Source of the DNA: Yanghanlia caeni
GTDB lineage: Bacteria; Pseudomonadota; Gammaproteobacteria; Burkholderiales; Burkholderiaceae_B
Length of the DNA: 61,302 nucleotides
Direction: 5' to 3'
Assembly: GCA_030733815.1 (NCBI GenBank)
Contig: JAUZQE010000018.1
Span: 1-61,302 of the forward strand
Part shown: positions 37,866 through 52,500 of the stretch, piece after piece
Position numbering within the stretch: the first letter of the stretch is position 1
Layout of the letters: each line of letters starts with the position of its first letter
Position numbers and translations under genes: made by a program
The notes under the pieces: model-generated
Told to the model about the DNA's origin: nothing
The model's input: the letters and a program-made list of their open reading frames with translations, nothing else
Database searches by the model: none

Positions 37866-38040
37866 GAACTCCAGGGGCGATCCAGGCCGGTATCGGGCTG
37901 GCAGGCGGCGCGGCTGTTTGAGCCGTGCGCGCATGCGCACCGTTGCGGGGGCAGCACATCCCGCCGCCGGAAATCCGGCGGCGTCTGTTTCCCGTTTAAC
38001 TTCCCCCTGGCATGTGGTTGCGGCGCCCCCGCGCACGGGG
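37866..38040 (-). promoter_or_regulatory. Cobalamin (AdoCbl) riboswitch controlling btuB-btuF
   Basis: Read on the minus strand, the leader shows the conserved cobalamin aptamer pieces in order: TTAAACGGGAAAC (about 37987-38000), a GC-rich hairpin GCCGCCGG-ATTT-CCGGCGGC, CTGCCCCCGCAACGGT (37939-37954) and GCCAGCCCGATACCGG (37887-37902, the B12-box region). About 120 nt then remain before the btuB ATG. There, a palindrome CCTGCCGGCAGG (37820-37831) repeats the GCCGCCTGCC seen in the aptamer and may form the expression platform. Ligand binding should repress btuB-btuF. The rest of 37761-38230 holds the divergent promoters but no gene I can support. Confidence 0.88.
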
Positions 38041-38230
38041 CGCGGGCGCACGGCTACTGGCAGGACATGCCGGGAAGCACCTTTTTCGACGGCTGCGAGT
38101 ATACACCTGACCCTGCGCCGCAACGGGGATTACCCTTGTCTTCGTGCGGGCGACGATACAATGGCAGATTCCTTTCAGATATGAACATTTGGCGGTGCGC
38201 CCCGTGCAGCCGCCGGTACCGGATCAGCCC

Positions 38231-42004
<3,774 letters not shown>

Positions 42005-42024
42005 CGAACGGGGCGGGCCAAGGC

Positions 42025-42846
42025 ATGGGCGGCGAGGCATCGGATTCCATCCGTCGCAAGGCGCTCGGAGACTTCCTTCGCAGCGCCCGGGCCCGCGTGC
42101 AGCCGGAATCGGTGGGGCTGCCCGCGGGGCAGCGGCGCCGCACGCCGGGCCTGCGCCGCGAGGAAGTGGCGCAGCTGTGCGGTATCAGCACCACCTGGTA
42201 CACCTGGATCGAGCAGGGGCGACCCGTCACCGTATCGCCGGCCGTGCTGGCGCGGCTGGCGGGGGTGCTGCGCCTGCAGCGGGCCGAGCGCCAGTACCTG
42301 TTCGAGCTGGCCGAATGCACCGACCCGGAGCACGAACGCATGCAGGGCGACGCACTGCCGCCGGTGCTGGCCGACTGCGTGCACAGCATCACGGCGGCGG
42401 CCTACATTCTTGACCGCTGCTGGAACGTGATGTCGTGGAACCAGCCGTTTTTGCAGCTGTTCGACGGCTGGCCCGTGCGTGACGCGCGCCCCAACCTGCT
42501 GCGCTACATCTTTCTTGACCCGGCTGCCCGCTCGCTGGTGGTTGACTGGGAAGAGCGTGCAAGCCGGGTGGTTGCCGAATTTCGTGCCGACGCCGGGGCG
42601 CATACCGGGGAAGACGACGTGCGCGAAGTGATTCAGGAGCTGCTGCGCGAAAGCCCCCTGTTCGCGCACTGGTGGACCCGCCATACCGTGATCGATCGGC
42701 GCGGCGGCGTGCGCGACTTTCAGCACCCCCGCGAGGGGCGTCTGAGCTACCAGCAGATTACCTTTCGCCTGGCCACCCGGCCCGACTGCAAGCTGGTGAT
42801 GCTGTTGCCGGCCGCGGGCGAGCGCGCCAAGGCAGGCAGCGAGTGA
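42025..42846 (+). CDS. XRE-type HTH regulator with MmyB-like ligand domain
   Basis: A 273-aa transcription factor. An N-terminal helix-turn-helix (about 10-85; RRTPGLRREEVAQLCGISTTWYTWIEQGR) is followed by an MmyB-like PAS-type domain (about 105-265; AYILDRCWNVMSWNQPF, LRYIFLDPAARSLVVDWE, SPLFAHWWTRHTV). Members of this family often regulate nearby redox or catabolic genes; the ligand is unknown. It starts 20 bp after metH on the same strand, so it may be co-transcribed with it. Confidence 0.88.
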   Translation: MGGEASDSIRRKALGDFLRSARARVQPESVGLPAGQRRRTPGLRREEVAQLCGISTTWYTWIEQGRPVTVSPAVLARLAGVLRLQRAERQYLFELAECTDPEHERMQGDALPPVLADCVHSITAAAYILDRCWNVMSWNQPFLQLFDGWPVRDARPNLLRYIFLDPAARSLVVDWEERASRVVAEFRADAGAHTGEDDVREVIQELLRESPLFAHWWTRHTVIDRRGGVRDFQHPREGRLSYQQITFRLATRPDCKLVMLLPAAGERAKAGSE

Positions 42847-42890
42847 AGTAAACTCGTGTCATCTCATTTAACCAGGCATCTGTTACCAAT

Positions 42891-43082
42891 ATGTCCAAGC
42901 ACTACGAGTCTGACATCACCAAGCTGATCAATCAGATCAAGCAGCAGCAGCCCGATACCGAGCTGCGTCAGCGCGAAGGCCGTTCCCGGCTGTGGGACAA
43001 GCACGTCGATCCGGAACTGCACGAGGGCTTCAAGCAGGCCAACGTGCCGCAGCCGCCCTACGTGTATTACCCGGCACAGTGA
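42891..43082 (+). CDS. DUF3460 family small protein
   Basis: A 63-aa hydrophilic protein (MSKHYESDITKLINQIK at the start; RSRLWDKHVD in the middle; PQPPYVYYP near the end), matching the small DUF3460 family that often precedes scpA-panC in Burkholderiales. Function is unknown. It ends 10 bp before scpA and is likely co-transcribed. Confidence 0.85.
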   Translation: MSKHYESDITKLINQIKQQQPDTELRQREGRSRLWDKHVDPELHEGFKQANVPQPPYVYYPAQ

Positions 43083-43092
43083 AGCCGGCAAC

Positions 43093-43971
43093 ATGGCTTC
43101 CGGCAAGGTAGGCAGGGGCGCGATCGACGCCCTTGTCTCGCCCCCCACCGACAGCACGCCCGATACGGTGGATTCGGTGGCGCTTGCGCGCCTGTACGGC
43201 GAACCGCTGTTCAGTCTGCCGCAAGACCTGTACATTCCGCCCGATGCGCTCGAGGTGTTTCTGGAAGCCTTCGAAGGGCCGCTTGACCTGTTGCTATACC
43301 TCATTCGCAAGCAGAACTTCAACGTGCTCGACATTCCCATGGCCGATGTCACGCGCCAGTATCTGTCGTATGTCGAGCAGATTCGCCGCCACAATCTCGA
43401 GCTGGCGGGTGAATACCTGCTCATGGCGGCGCTGCTGCTCGAAATCAAGTCGCGCATGCTGCTGCCCGTGCGCAAGTCCGACACGGGCGAAGAGGTCGAA
43501 GACCCGCGTGCCGAACTGGTGCGCCGCCTGCTGGAATACGAGCAGATGAAGCTCGCGGCCCGCAAGCTCGACGAGCTGCCCCAGCTGGGGCGCGACTTCC
43601 AGCGCAGCCGGGCCTTTGCCAACCTCAAGGTCGAAACATTGTTGCCCGAGGTGCGGCCCGAAGACCTGCGCGACGCGTGGCGCGAAATCATGCGCCGTGC
43701 GCGCCTGAACGCGCGCCACCACATCACCCGCGAACAACTGTCGGTGCGCGAGCACATGACCCTGATTCTGCGTCGTCTGGCCGACGTGCGCTTCATGGAG
43801 TTCACCGAACTGTTCATGGAGCGCGTGGGCCAGGGCGACGCCGTGGCGGTCATCGTGGTGCATTTCCTTGCCATGCTCGAGCTCGCCCGCGAGTCGCTGC
43901 TCGACATCACCCAGGCCGAGCCCTACGCACCGATCTACGTGCGTCTATCGTATCTGCGCGCGGCGGCCTGA
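43093..43971 (+). CDS. scpA: Segregation and condensation protein A
   Basis: Kleisin subunit of the Smc-ScpAB condensin that organises and segregates the chromosome. The 292-aa product shows the kleisin N-terminal signature VFLEAFEGPLDLLLYLIRKQ, FNVLDIPMADVTRQYL and YLLMAALLLEIKSRMLLP. The C-terminal winged helix includes FLAMLELARESLLDITQ. A variable N-terminal extension of about 55 residues precedes the conserved part. scpB is not in the window. It is followed by panC. Confidence 0.94.
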   Translation: MASGKVGRGAIDALVSPPTDSTPDTVDSVALARLYGEPLFSLPQDLYIPPDALEVFLEAFEGPLDLLLYLIRKQNFNVLDIPMADVTRQYLSYVEQIRRHNLELAGEYLLMAALLLEIKSRMLLPVRKSDTGEEVEDPRAELVRRLLEYEQMKLAARKLDELPQLGRDFQRSRAFANLKVETLLPEVRPEDLRDAWREIMRRARLNARHHITREQLSVREHMTLILRRLADVRFMEFTELFMERVGQGDAVAVIVVHFLAMLELARESLLDITQAEPYAPIYVRLSYLRAAA

Positions 43972-43996
43972 GCCCGCCTGCGCGATTTCTTATTGA

Positions 43997-44857
<861 letters not shown>

Positions 44858-45017
44858 CCGGCGGCGGTCTTTACGGCCGCCCCGCCCGCCGTTGCGCCTT
44901 GCCCGGGCATGTCCCGGCCGCGTGCTGGGATATTTTCATCCATCGCCGAAAACGAGCGTAGATGCCCCCATTGGCCGCATGCCAGAATGGGCGCCCACAC
45001 ACATTCAGGAGAGGGCG

Positions 45018-45260
45018 ATGAGCGACTTCATGCGGTCGGGTTTCAACGACAGCCGCGTTGCGGTGCTTACACCGCGCGAGCGGGATGTGATGGCATATGT
45101 GGCCACCGGCAAGCCCAACAAGGTCATTGCGGCGGAATTGGGCGTGTCACAGCGCACGATCGAGGCCCATCGGGCGCGCATCTTCCAGAAAATGAAGGTG
45201 CGTAATGCGGTCGAGCTTGCGCATCGTCTGCTGGCGCCGGCCAACCGGCAGTCGCTGTAA
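45018..45260 (+). CDS. Minimal LuxR-type (GerE) HTH protein without receiver domain
   Basis: An 80-aa protein that is almost entirely a LuxR-type DNA-binding domain (LTPRERDVMAYVATGKPNKVI; ELGVSQRTIEAHRARIFQKM), most like the FixJ/NarL C terminus. It has no receiver or autoinducer domain. The ATG at 45018 follows a GGAGAGGGCG site; a longer in-frame N terminus upstream has no family resemblance. Targets are unknown. It sits alone between panC and the convergent NlpE-like gene. Confidence 0.85.
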   Translation: MSDFMRSGFNDSRVAVLTPRERDVMAYVATGKPNKVIAAELGVSQRTIEAHRARIFQKMKVRNAVELAHRLLAPANRQSL

Positions 45261-45291
45261 CGGGCCCGCTCGTGCAGAAATCGTTTCCGCT

Positions 45292-45311
45292 ACGTCATCA
45301 CTTGATGACGT
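45292..45311. terminator. Perfect inverted repeat between convergent genes
   Basis: ACGTCATCA-CT-TGATGACGT is a perfect 9-bp inverted repeat with a 2-bp centre, in the 94 bp between the convergent LuxR-type and NlpE-like genes. A second GC-rich hairpin (GCGGCG / CGCCGC) follows. It may work as a bidirectional terminator structure. The CRE-like symmetry could also be an operator, but no T-run supports either firmly. Confidence 0.45.
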
Positions 45312-45354
45312 CGTGCGGCGGGGCCAGGTGGCGCGCCGCCGCATGGCCGCGGTG

Positions 45355-46020
45355 TCAGCAGTTCAGGGCGGGCCGAGCCTTGAGTTCGTCGATGCCGTCG
45401 AGATCGGCCTGGCGCGTCAGCCGGTGTTCCAGCATGGGTTGCACGCCGTTGATCGCGTTCACGCGCAGCTGGTTGTCGTTGGTGAACGTGAGATCGGCCT
45501 TGGCGGTGTCTTGGTTCGCGTGTACCAGGGCAATGCGCAGCGGCTGGCTGCCGATGATGTTCCAGCACCCCTGTTCGGCGAACGACTGGGTGGGCTGGTT
45601 GCCTATGAGCAGCGTGGTGCGTGCGCGCCATTCGCCGCTGGGGGCCAGCGTAACCATAAACCGTGCCGCCTCGCAGGTCGTGCCCGCAGGGCAGGGCACC
45701 GTGCCCAGGAAGCTGCGCGCTTCGGCCAGCGGGCGCGGTGTGGCCTGCACGGGCTCCTGCCCGGCGGCCTGCGCCTCGGCGGCCGCCACGTCGATGGGTT
45801 CCGGGCCTGCGCTGCCGAACCCCAGCTGAATCTGCGGCGACGCCCGGCGTGAACCGGCCATGGCCTGGCTTTCGGCGTCGAGATGCGTGTTTTCGCGCGA
45901 TGAATCGTAAAGAGCGGCACTTTGCTGCGGTTGCGCACAGCCGGCCACGAGGCCGGCCAGGGCGAGGGCAGCGGTCAGCAGTGCAGCGCGAAGAGGGCGG
46001 GTGGAAAGATTTGCGGGCAT
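45355..46020 (-). CDS. NlpE-like outer membrane lipoprotein
   Basis: A 221-aa predicted lipoprotein. The lipobox LVAGC is at about residues 24-28 after a hydrophobic signal. A low-complexity linker follows, then a C-terminal domain (about 100-221) resembling the NlpE N-terminal beta-barrel: FLGTVPCPAGTTCEAARFMV, a strand-rich middle with GCWNIIGSQPLRIAL, and an end like LEHRLTRQADLDG. NlpE senses envelope and copper stress in E. coli; this role is only inferred. ATG 46020 has a GGAA site; ATG 46032 is possible. Confidence 0.75.
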   Translation of the reverse strand: MPANLSTRPLRAALLTAALALAGLVAGCAQPQQSAALYDSSRENTHLDAESQAMAGSRRASPQIQLGFGSAGPEPIDVAAAEAQAAGQEPVQATPRPLAEARSFLGTVPCPAGTTCEAARFMVTLAPSGEWRARTTLLIGNQPTQSFAEQGCWNIIGSQPLRIALVHANQDTAKADLTFTNDNQLRVNAINGVQPMLEHRLTRQADLDGIDELKARPALNC

Positions 46021-46094
46021 GAACGTTTCCATCGAAGACGCGGGGAAAGCTTCCTCATTTCATTCTACGCATTTCCATTGGCTTTGGGGGCGTC

Positions 46095-46781
46095 GTGACG
46101 AGCGGTTACTGGGTGCTTCTCGCGTTGCCGGCAACGGCTCTGGCGGGTGTCGCGTGCGAGCGCATCGCCAGTGACTATGCGCGTCGCATCGATGCGGGGG
46201 CTGCGGTCGACGGGGCCACGCTTTGTGCGGCGCTGCGGGCGGCTTCGACAACGGTTTTCCTGGTTTGCGCCGCCGCCAGTCTGGCGTGCGTGGTGGTGCT
46301 CATCCTCATGCGTGCTCTGGGCCCCCTGGCTCTGGCTCGTGCGGGCGCCTGCATGGTGTTGCTGCTGCTGGCGCTCATCGACGCGCGCTGCCGCGTGTTG
46401 CCCGATGCGCTCACGCAGCCGCTCATGTGGGCCGGCCTGCTGCTGTCGGCTGCGGGCTTGGGGCCGGCACCAGCCGCCGCGCTGGCGGGCGCCGCCGCCG
46501 GGTATCTCTTTCTGCGCGGGGTCAACGCCGTGTTCGTGTTCTGGCGGGGGCACGAGGGCATGGGGCGCGGCGACATGAAGCTGCTGGCTGCGCTGGGTGC
46601 GTGGCTGGGCTGGGCGCCCTTGCCGGAAGTGCTGCTGGCCGCCAGCCTTGGCGGGGCGCTGGTGGCCGTACTGCGGTGGGGCCGGCAGGCATGGCGGGCC
46701 ACCCTGCCCTTCGGGCCGTTTCTGGCCGCGGCCGGAGGGTTTGGGCTCGTGCGGGGGGCTGTTGTACAGTTTCCCTTTTGA
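46095..46781 (+). CDS. Short prepilin peptidase (A24 family) lacking the Cys methylase region
   Basis: A 228-aa polytopic membrane protease of the type IV prepilin peptidase family. Both catalytic aspartates are present: in LIDARCRVLPDALTQP and in GMGRGDMKLLAALGAWLG (GxGD). The N-terminal methyltransferase region with its paired CxxC motifs, normal in the roughly 290-aa PilD, is reduced to about 50 residues (VACERIASDYARRI) with no CxxC. The start is GTG 46095. It lies 14 bp before coaE; pilB and pilC, often upstream in related bacteria, are absent. Confidence 0.85.
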   Translation: MTSGYWVLLALPATALAGVACERIASDYARRIDAGAAVDGATLCAALRAASTTVFLVCAAASLACVVVLILMRALGPLALARAGACMVLLLLALIDARCRVLPDALTQPLMWAGLLLSAAGLGPAPAAALAGAAAGYLFLRGVNAVFVFWRGHEGMGRGDMKLLAALGAWLGWAPLPEVLLAASLGGALVAVLRWGRQAWRATLPFGPFLAAAGGFGLVRGAVVQFPF

Positions 46782-46795
46782 CTGGAAACGTCCGC

Positions 46796-47395
46796 ATGTA
46801 CAAGGTTGGTCTTACCGGGGGCATCGGTTCGGGCAAGAGCAAGGTGGCGGAAATGCTGGCGAAGTGGGGTGCGGCGGTGATCGACACCGACGTGATCGCC
46901 CACGAGCTCACGGCGCCGGGCGGTGCCGCCATCGAACCCATACGGCGCGCGTTCGGGCCCGACGTCATTGCCGAAAACGGTGCGCTCGACCGGCCGGCCA
47001 TGCGCGAGCTGGTGTTCCAGAGCCCCGAAGCGCGCCGCCGGCTGGAAGCGATTCTGCATCCCATGATCCGGGCCGAAACCGAGGCGCGGGCACGGGTGGC
47101 TGATGGCTGCTACGTGGTGTTCGTTGTGCCGCTGCTGGTGGAATCGGGGCGCTGGCTCGACGAGCTTGATCGGGTGTGCGTCGTCGACTGCGACCCGGAA
47201 ACCCAGATCGCCCGCGTTCAGGCGCGTAGCGGGCTGACGCATGATGCTATTGCGCGTATCATGTCAGCACAGGCCTCACGAGAGGAACGAAACGCCGCCG
47301 CGCACGACCTCATCAACAACGGTGGCGGTACCTCGCTCGACGAACTGGAGCACCAGGTCCGGGCGTTGCACGAACGCTGGTGTCGAAGCTTCTAA
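46796..47395 (+). CDS. coaE: Dephospho-CoA kinase
   Basis: Catalyses the last step of coenzyme A synthesis. The 199-aa product starts with the P-loop GLTGGIGSGKSKVAEM (about 5-20), followed by DTDVIAHELTAPGG and VPLLVESGRW. The ATG at 46796 fits the family start. The gene ends 14 bases before the likely zapD GTG. The prepilin peptidase-coaE-zapD order is classic for beta- and gamma-proteobacteria. Confidence 0.95.
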   Translation: MYKVGLTGGIGSGKSKVAEMLAKWGAAVIDTDVIAHELTAPGGAAIEPIRRAFGPDVIAENGALDRPAMRELVFQSPEARRRLEAILHPMIRAETEARARVADGCYVVFVVPLLVESGRWLDELDRVCVVDCDPETQIARVQARSGLTHDAIARIMSAQASREERNAAAHDLINNGGGTSLDELEHQVRALHERWCRSF

Positions 47396-47409
47396 AGGTT
47401 GTAGGTCGC

Positions 47410-48162
47410 GTGATTCTCTACGAATATCCATGCAATGAGCGCATTCGCTCCCTCCTGCGGGTAGAACATCTGTTCGACCGACTCTTCTTCTTTTCAAAAG
47501 GCGAAGACGTCCGGCATCATCAGATCTCCATGGCCACGCTGTTCGAGCTGCTCGACATTTCCGAACGCACCGACCTGCGTGGTGCAATCGTTCAAGATCT
47601 CGAGCGCCAGCGCGGCACGCTTGCGGGGCTGCGCCAGCACCCCGGTGTTGACGAGTCCCGGCTCACCGCCATGCTCGAAGAGATCCAGGGCGTGGCCAGT
47701 GAACTGGGGGCACAGGGCCGCGTCGGCCAGAACCTGCGCGACAACGAATGGCTCGCAAGCCTGCGTGGCCGGCTCGCGGTGCCGGGGGGCTCGTCGCCCG
47801 TCGATATGCCTTCCTTCTTTTCCTGGCAGCTGCGCCCGTTTGAAGAACGCTCGCGCAACCTGCAGGAATGGACAGCCCCCTTTCTGCCGCTGTATCGCGG
47901 TCTGGCGCTCATTCTGCGCATGCTGCGCGAATCGGGCGACGTGCGCGAAATGACCGCGCCCGACGGCGCCTACCAGGAAATGCTGGGCGGCAAAACCTAT
48001 CAGCTGCTTCGCGTGTGGGTCGATCCCGCCCGCCGCGTCTTCCCCGAAATGAGTGCGAACAAGTACGTGATCTGGGTACGATTCGCCATGCAGGGGCCCG
48101 ATCTCAAGCCTCAACCCGTCGGTACCGACGTTTCCTTCCGCCTCGCCTGCTGCCAGGTCTGA
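47410..48162 (+). CDS. zapD: Cell division protein ZapD
   Basis: Cytoplasmic protein that bundles FtsZ protofilaments at the division site. The 250-aa product shows the family start ILYEYPCNERIRSLLRVEHL, then LFELLDISERTDLRG, and ends in WVRFAMQGPDLKPQP. The start GTG 47410 gives MILYEYP, as in homologues; GTG 47380 inside coaE is less likely. The small zinc protein yacG that often follows is missing; an efflux operon starts instead after 111 bp. Confidence 0.93.
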   Translation: MILYEYPCNERIRSLLRVEHLFDRLFFFSKGEDVRHHQISMATLFELLDISERTDLRGAIVQDLERQRGTLAGLRQHPGVDESRLTAMLEEIQGVASELGAQGRVGQNLRDNEWLASLRGRLAVPGGSSPVDMPSFFSWQLRPFEERSRNLQEWTAPFLPLYRGLALILRMLRESGDVREMTAPDGAYQEMLGGKTYQLLRVWVDPARRVFPEMSANKYVIWVRFAMQGPDLKPQPVGTDVSFRLACCQV

Positions 48163-48273
48163 TCCTCAGGGCAAAATACTGTTGCGCTCCGTTTCATTTG
48201 CGCCTCGCCGTCTGCGTGCGGGCGCGGTGATGCGCGACAATGTCGGCTTGTCTTCGCATGGCGAGGTATATGC

Positions 48274-49551
48274 ATGTCGTTTGATGATCCCGCACAGGGA
48301 AGGCGCCGCCGCGGGCGGTGGCTGGGATGGCTGGTCGTCGTGTGTCTGGCGGCCGGCGCGTATTGGTATTTCGTCGCGCGCGACGCCGCGCCGCCTTCGG
48401 GTGCGCCCGCCGGTGCTGCGGGCCCCTTCGGCATGGCCGGCATGCGGGCCATGCCCGTGCCGGTGCGCCTGGCCACCGCACGCGAAGAAACCATACGCCA
48501 CACGCTGCGTGCGATCGGCACCGTAACCGCCTTCAACACCGTGGTGGTGCGCAGCCGCGTCGGCGGCGAGCTGATGCGCCTGCACTTTCAGGAAGGGCAG
48601 TGGGTGCAAGCGGGCGACCTGCTCGCCGAGATCGACCCGCGTGAGTTTCAGGCGGCGCTCGATCAGGCACGCGGCCAGCAGCAGCAGAATGCGGCGCAGC
48701 TGCAGAGCGCCCGGCAGGATCTGGAACGCTACCGGCTGCTGTTTCGCCAGAACTCGATCGCACGCCAGCAGGTCGAGCAGCAGGAAGCGCTGGTCAAGCA
48801 GCTGGAAGGCGCCCGCGCCAGCGATCAGGCTGCCGTCGACAGCGCGGCCCTGCAGCTGAGCCATACCCGTATCACGGCCCCCATTTCGGGGCGGGTGGGC
48901 CTGCGCAAGGTGGATCAGGGCAATATCATCAACGCCGCCGATGCCGACGGCATCGTCACCATTACGCAGACGCAACCCATTTCGGTGGAGTTCACCCTGC
49001 CTCAGGCGGAAGCGGCCGACGTGCTGGCACAACTGCGAGCCGGCCGTACGCTGGAAGTCGTGCTTTACGACCAGAACGACGTGACGGAGCTGGCGCGCGG
49101 CGAGCTGATGTCGGTCGACAACCAGATTGACGTGACCACCGGCACATTGCGCGTGAAAGCCCGCTTCAACAATGAAGACGAGCGGCTCTTTCCCAACCAG
49201 TTCGTGAACGTGCGCCTGATCGTTTCGCAACAGCAGGCGCTGGCGGTGCCCTCGGCGGCGGTGCAGGTCGGTTCGATCGGTGCCTTCGTATACGTGGTCG
49301 ATGACGAGCAGGCGGTGCAGATTCGGCGCATCGTTGCGGGCCGCGTCGATGGCCCGCTCACTGCCGTGCACGAGGGCCTGCAGGCGGGCGAGCGCGTGGT
49401 GGTGGAAGGCACGGATCGCCTGCGCGAGGGTGGCCGTGTGGACATCGTGAGTGTGGATGGCACCGAACTCGCCCCGGCACCCCGCGCCGCAGCCGGCGGC
49501 AAGGGCGCCGGCGGGGCGCGCGCGCAGGGCGCTGCGCCGGCGGGCCACTGA
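48274..49551 (+). CDS. mdtA: RND efflux periplasmic adaptor subunit (MdtA-like)
   Basis: A 425-aa membrane-fusion protein that couples the RND pump to the outer-membrane channel. The N-terminal anchor (WLGWLVVVCLAAGAYWYFVA, about 16-35) has no lipobox. The lipoyl/barrel-sandwich halves are around RSRVGGELMRLHFQEGQWV and TRITAPISGRVGLRKVDQGN, with an alpha-hairpin of Gln/Ala-rich coiled coil between them. The beta-barrel and membrane-proximal domains follow (TQPISVEFTLPQ; VPSAAVQVGS). It is first gene of a four-gene operon and closest to MdtA/MuxA. Confidence 0.92.
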   Translation: MSFDDPAQGRRRRGRWLGWLVVVCLAAGAYWYFVARDAAPPSGAPAGAAGPFGMAGMRAMPVPVRLATAREETIRHTLRAIGTVTAFNTVVVRSRVGGELMRLHFQEGQWVQAGDLLAEIDPREFQAALDQARGQQQQNAAQLQSARQDLERYRLLFRQNSIARQQVEQQEALVKQLEGARASDQAAVDSAALQLSHTRITAPISGRVGLRKVDQGNIINAADADGIVTITQTQPISVEFTLPQAEAADVLAQLRAGRTLEVVLYDQNDVTELARGELMSVDNQIDVTTGTLRVKARFNNEDERLFPNQFVNVRLIVSQQQALAVPSAAVQVGSIGAFVYVVDDEQAVQIRRIVAGRVDGPLTAVHEGLQAGERVVVEGTDRLREGGRVDIVSVDGTELAPAPRAAAGGKGAGGARAQGAAPAGH

Positions 49552-49560
49552 GGGCAGCCC

Positions 49561-52500
49561 GTGAATCTGTCGCGCATCTTCATTCTTCGCCCTGTGGCCA
49601 CCACGCTGGCGATGGTGGCGCTGCTGCTTTCGGGCCTGCTGGCCTACCGGCTGCTGCCCGTCTCGGCGCTGCCGCAGGTCGATTACCCCACCATACAGGT
49701 GACCACGCTGTACCCGGGCGCGAGCCCCGACGTGATGACGGCGCTGGTGACCTCGCCGCTGGAGCGTCAGTTCGGCCAGATGGCGGGCCTGACGCAAATG
49801 ACGTCATCCAGTTCGGGCGGCTCGTCGGTGATCACGCTGCAGTTCGATCTCGACCTGCCGCTGGACGTGGCCGAGCAGGAGGTGCAGGCGGCCATCAATG
49901 CGGCGTCGAACCTGTTGCCCAACGATTTGCCCGCACCGCCCGTGTACAACAAGGTGAACCCGGCCGATACGCCGGTGATCACGCTGGCGGTCACCTCGCC
50001 CACGCTGCCGCTGCATCAGGTGCGCGACCTGATCGACGTGCGGGTGGCCCAGAAGCTGTCGCAGATCAGCGGGGTGGGGCTGGTCAGCATCGCCGGCGGG
50101 CAGCGGCCCGCCGTGCGCATCCGGGCCAACGCCGCGGCACTGGCTGCGCGCGGGCTCACGCTGGCCGATGTGCGCTCGGCCATCACGTCGGCCAACGTGA
50201 ACCAGCCCAAGGGCAATCTCGACGGGCCTGAACGCTCCACCACGATCGACGCCAACGATCAGCTGCGCTCGGTGCAGGACTACGAAAACCTGATCCTGCA
50301 CCATGAAGACGGGTCGGTGCTGCGCCTGGGCGACGTGGCGCAGGCGGTGCACGATGCCGAAAACGTGCGTCAGGCGGCCTGGGTGGGCACCACGCCGGCC
50401 ATTCTGCTGAACATCCAGCGCCAGCCGGGCGCCAACGTGGTGCAGGTGGTCGACAGCGTGAAAGCCATGCTGCCCGGCCTGCAGGCCTCGCTGCCGGTGG
50501 GCGTGGATGTCGCGGTGGCGGCCGACCGCACGCTGACCATACGCGAGGCGATTCGTCACGTGCAGACCGAGATGCTGCTGGCGATCGGGCTGGTGGTGCT
50601 GGTGACGTTCGTGTTCCTGCGCAGCTGGAAGGCCACCTTCATTCCCAGCGTCGTGGTGCCGCTGTCGCTGGTGGGTTCGTTCGGCATCATGTACCTGAGC
50701 GGCTTCAGCCTGAACACCTTGAGCCTCATGGCGCTCACGATTGCCACGGGTTTCGTGGTGGACGACGCCATCGTGATGATCGAGAACATCGCGCGCCACG
50801 TCGAAGACGGCGATCCGCCGCTGCAGGCGGCGCTCAAGGGCGCCAGGCAGATCGGCTTCACGCTGGTGTCGCTGACCCTGTCGCTGATTGCGGTGCTGAT
50901 TCCGCTGCTGTTCATGAGCGACGTGATCGGCCGCCTGTTTCGCGAGTTCGCGATCACGCTGGCGGTGGCCATACTGCTGTCGCTGGTCATTTCCCTGACG
51001 CTCACGCCTATGATGTGCGCACGCATGCTGCGCCCGGAATCGGAGCTGCGCCGGGGCCGTTTTCAGCACGCGTCGGCGCGCATGATGGACGCGCTGATTG
51101 CCGGGTATGACCGCAGCCTGCAGTGGGTGCTGGGCCGCCAGGGGCTGACCCTGCTGGTGGCCGTGGCCACGCTGCTGCTCACCGGGCTGCTGTACGGCAT
51201 GGTGCCCAAGGGCTTCTTTCCGCAGCAGGACACCGGCCTGATCCAGGCGATCAGTCAGGGACCGCAAGACGTCTCGTTCACATCGATGGCGGCGCGCCAG
51301 CGTCAGGCGGCGGAAATGCTTCTTGAAGACCCCGACGTGGTGTCGGTCACCTCGTTCACCGGCATTGACGGCACCAACGCCACGCTCAACACGGGGCGCA
51401 TGCAGATTGCGCTGCGGCCCCTGGCCGAGCGCAGCAGCACGGCGGCAGAGGTGATTCGCCGGCTGAACGAACGGCTGGCCGACACGCCGGATATCGAGCT
51501 GTTCATGCAGCCGGTGCAGGATCTCACGGTTGATGACCGCGTGAGCCGCAACCAGTACCAGATGACGCTTTCCGACCCCGATCATGGCGTGCTCATGGCC
51601 TGGACGCCGCGCTTTGTCGAGGCGCTGGCTGCGCTGCCGGAATTCGAAAGCGTGGCGGCGGATCTGCAGCCCAACGGGCGCGAGGCGATCGTGCGGGTCG
51701 ACCGCGACGCGGCAGCGCGCCTGGGGGTCAGCCACGCCGCCGTGAACGACGCCCTGTACGACGCGTTCGGGCAGCGCCTGATCTCCACCATCTTCACGCA
51801 GGCGGCCCAATACCGGGTGGTGCTCGAGGTCGCGCCCGAGTACCGCCAGAGCCCCGCCGATCTGCGCCACATCTACGTGCGCGGCAGCGGCGATGTACCG
51901 ATTCCGCTCAGCGCCATTGCCCGCATCGAACACGACAGCACGCTGCTGTCGATCGAGCGGCTGGGGCAGTTTCCCGCTACCACCCTGTCGTTCAATACGG
52001 CGCCGGGCGTGGCGCTTTCCGATGCCGTCGAGCGCATTCGCACGGCCTACGCCGAGCTGGGCATGCCCCTGTCGTCCGAGCTCACTTTCCAGGGTGCGGC
52101 GCGCGCCTTCCAGGCGTCGCTTTCCAGCACGCTGTGGCTGATCCTGGCCGCCGTGGTCACCATGTATATCGTGCTGGGCATCCTGTACGAAAGCTACATT
52201 CACCCGGTCACCATCCTTTCCACGCTGCCGTCGGCCGCGGTGGGGGCGCTGGCGGCGCTGCTGCTCACCGGCACCGATCTCGACATGATCGGCGTGATCG
52301 GCATCATTCTGCTGATCGGCATCGTGAAGAAGAACGCGATCATGATGATCGACTTTGCGCTGGATGCCGAACGGGAGCGGGGCCTGACACCCCTGGCGGC
52401 CATTCATGAGGCCGCGCTGCTGCGATTCCGGCCCATTCTCATGACCACGCTGGCCGCGCTGTTCAGCGCGCTGCCGCTCATGTTCGCCACGGGCTCCGGT

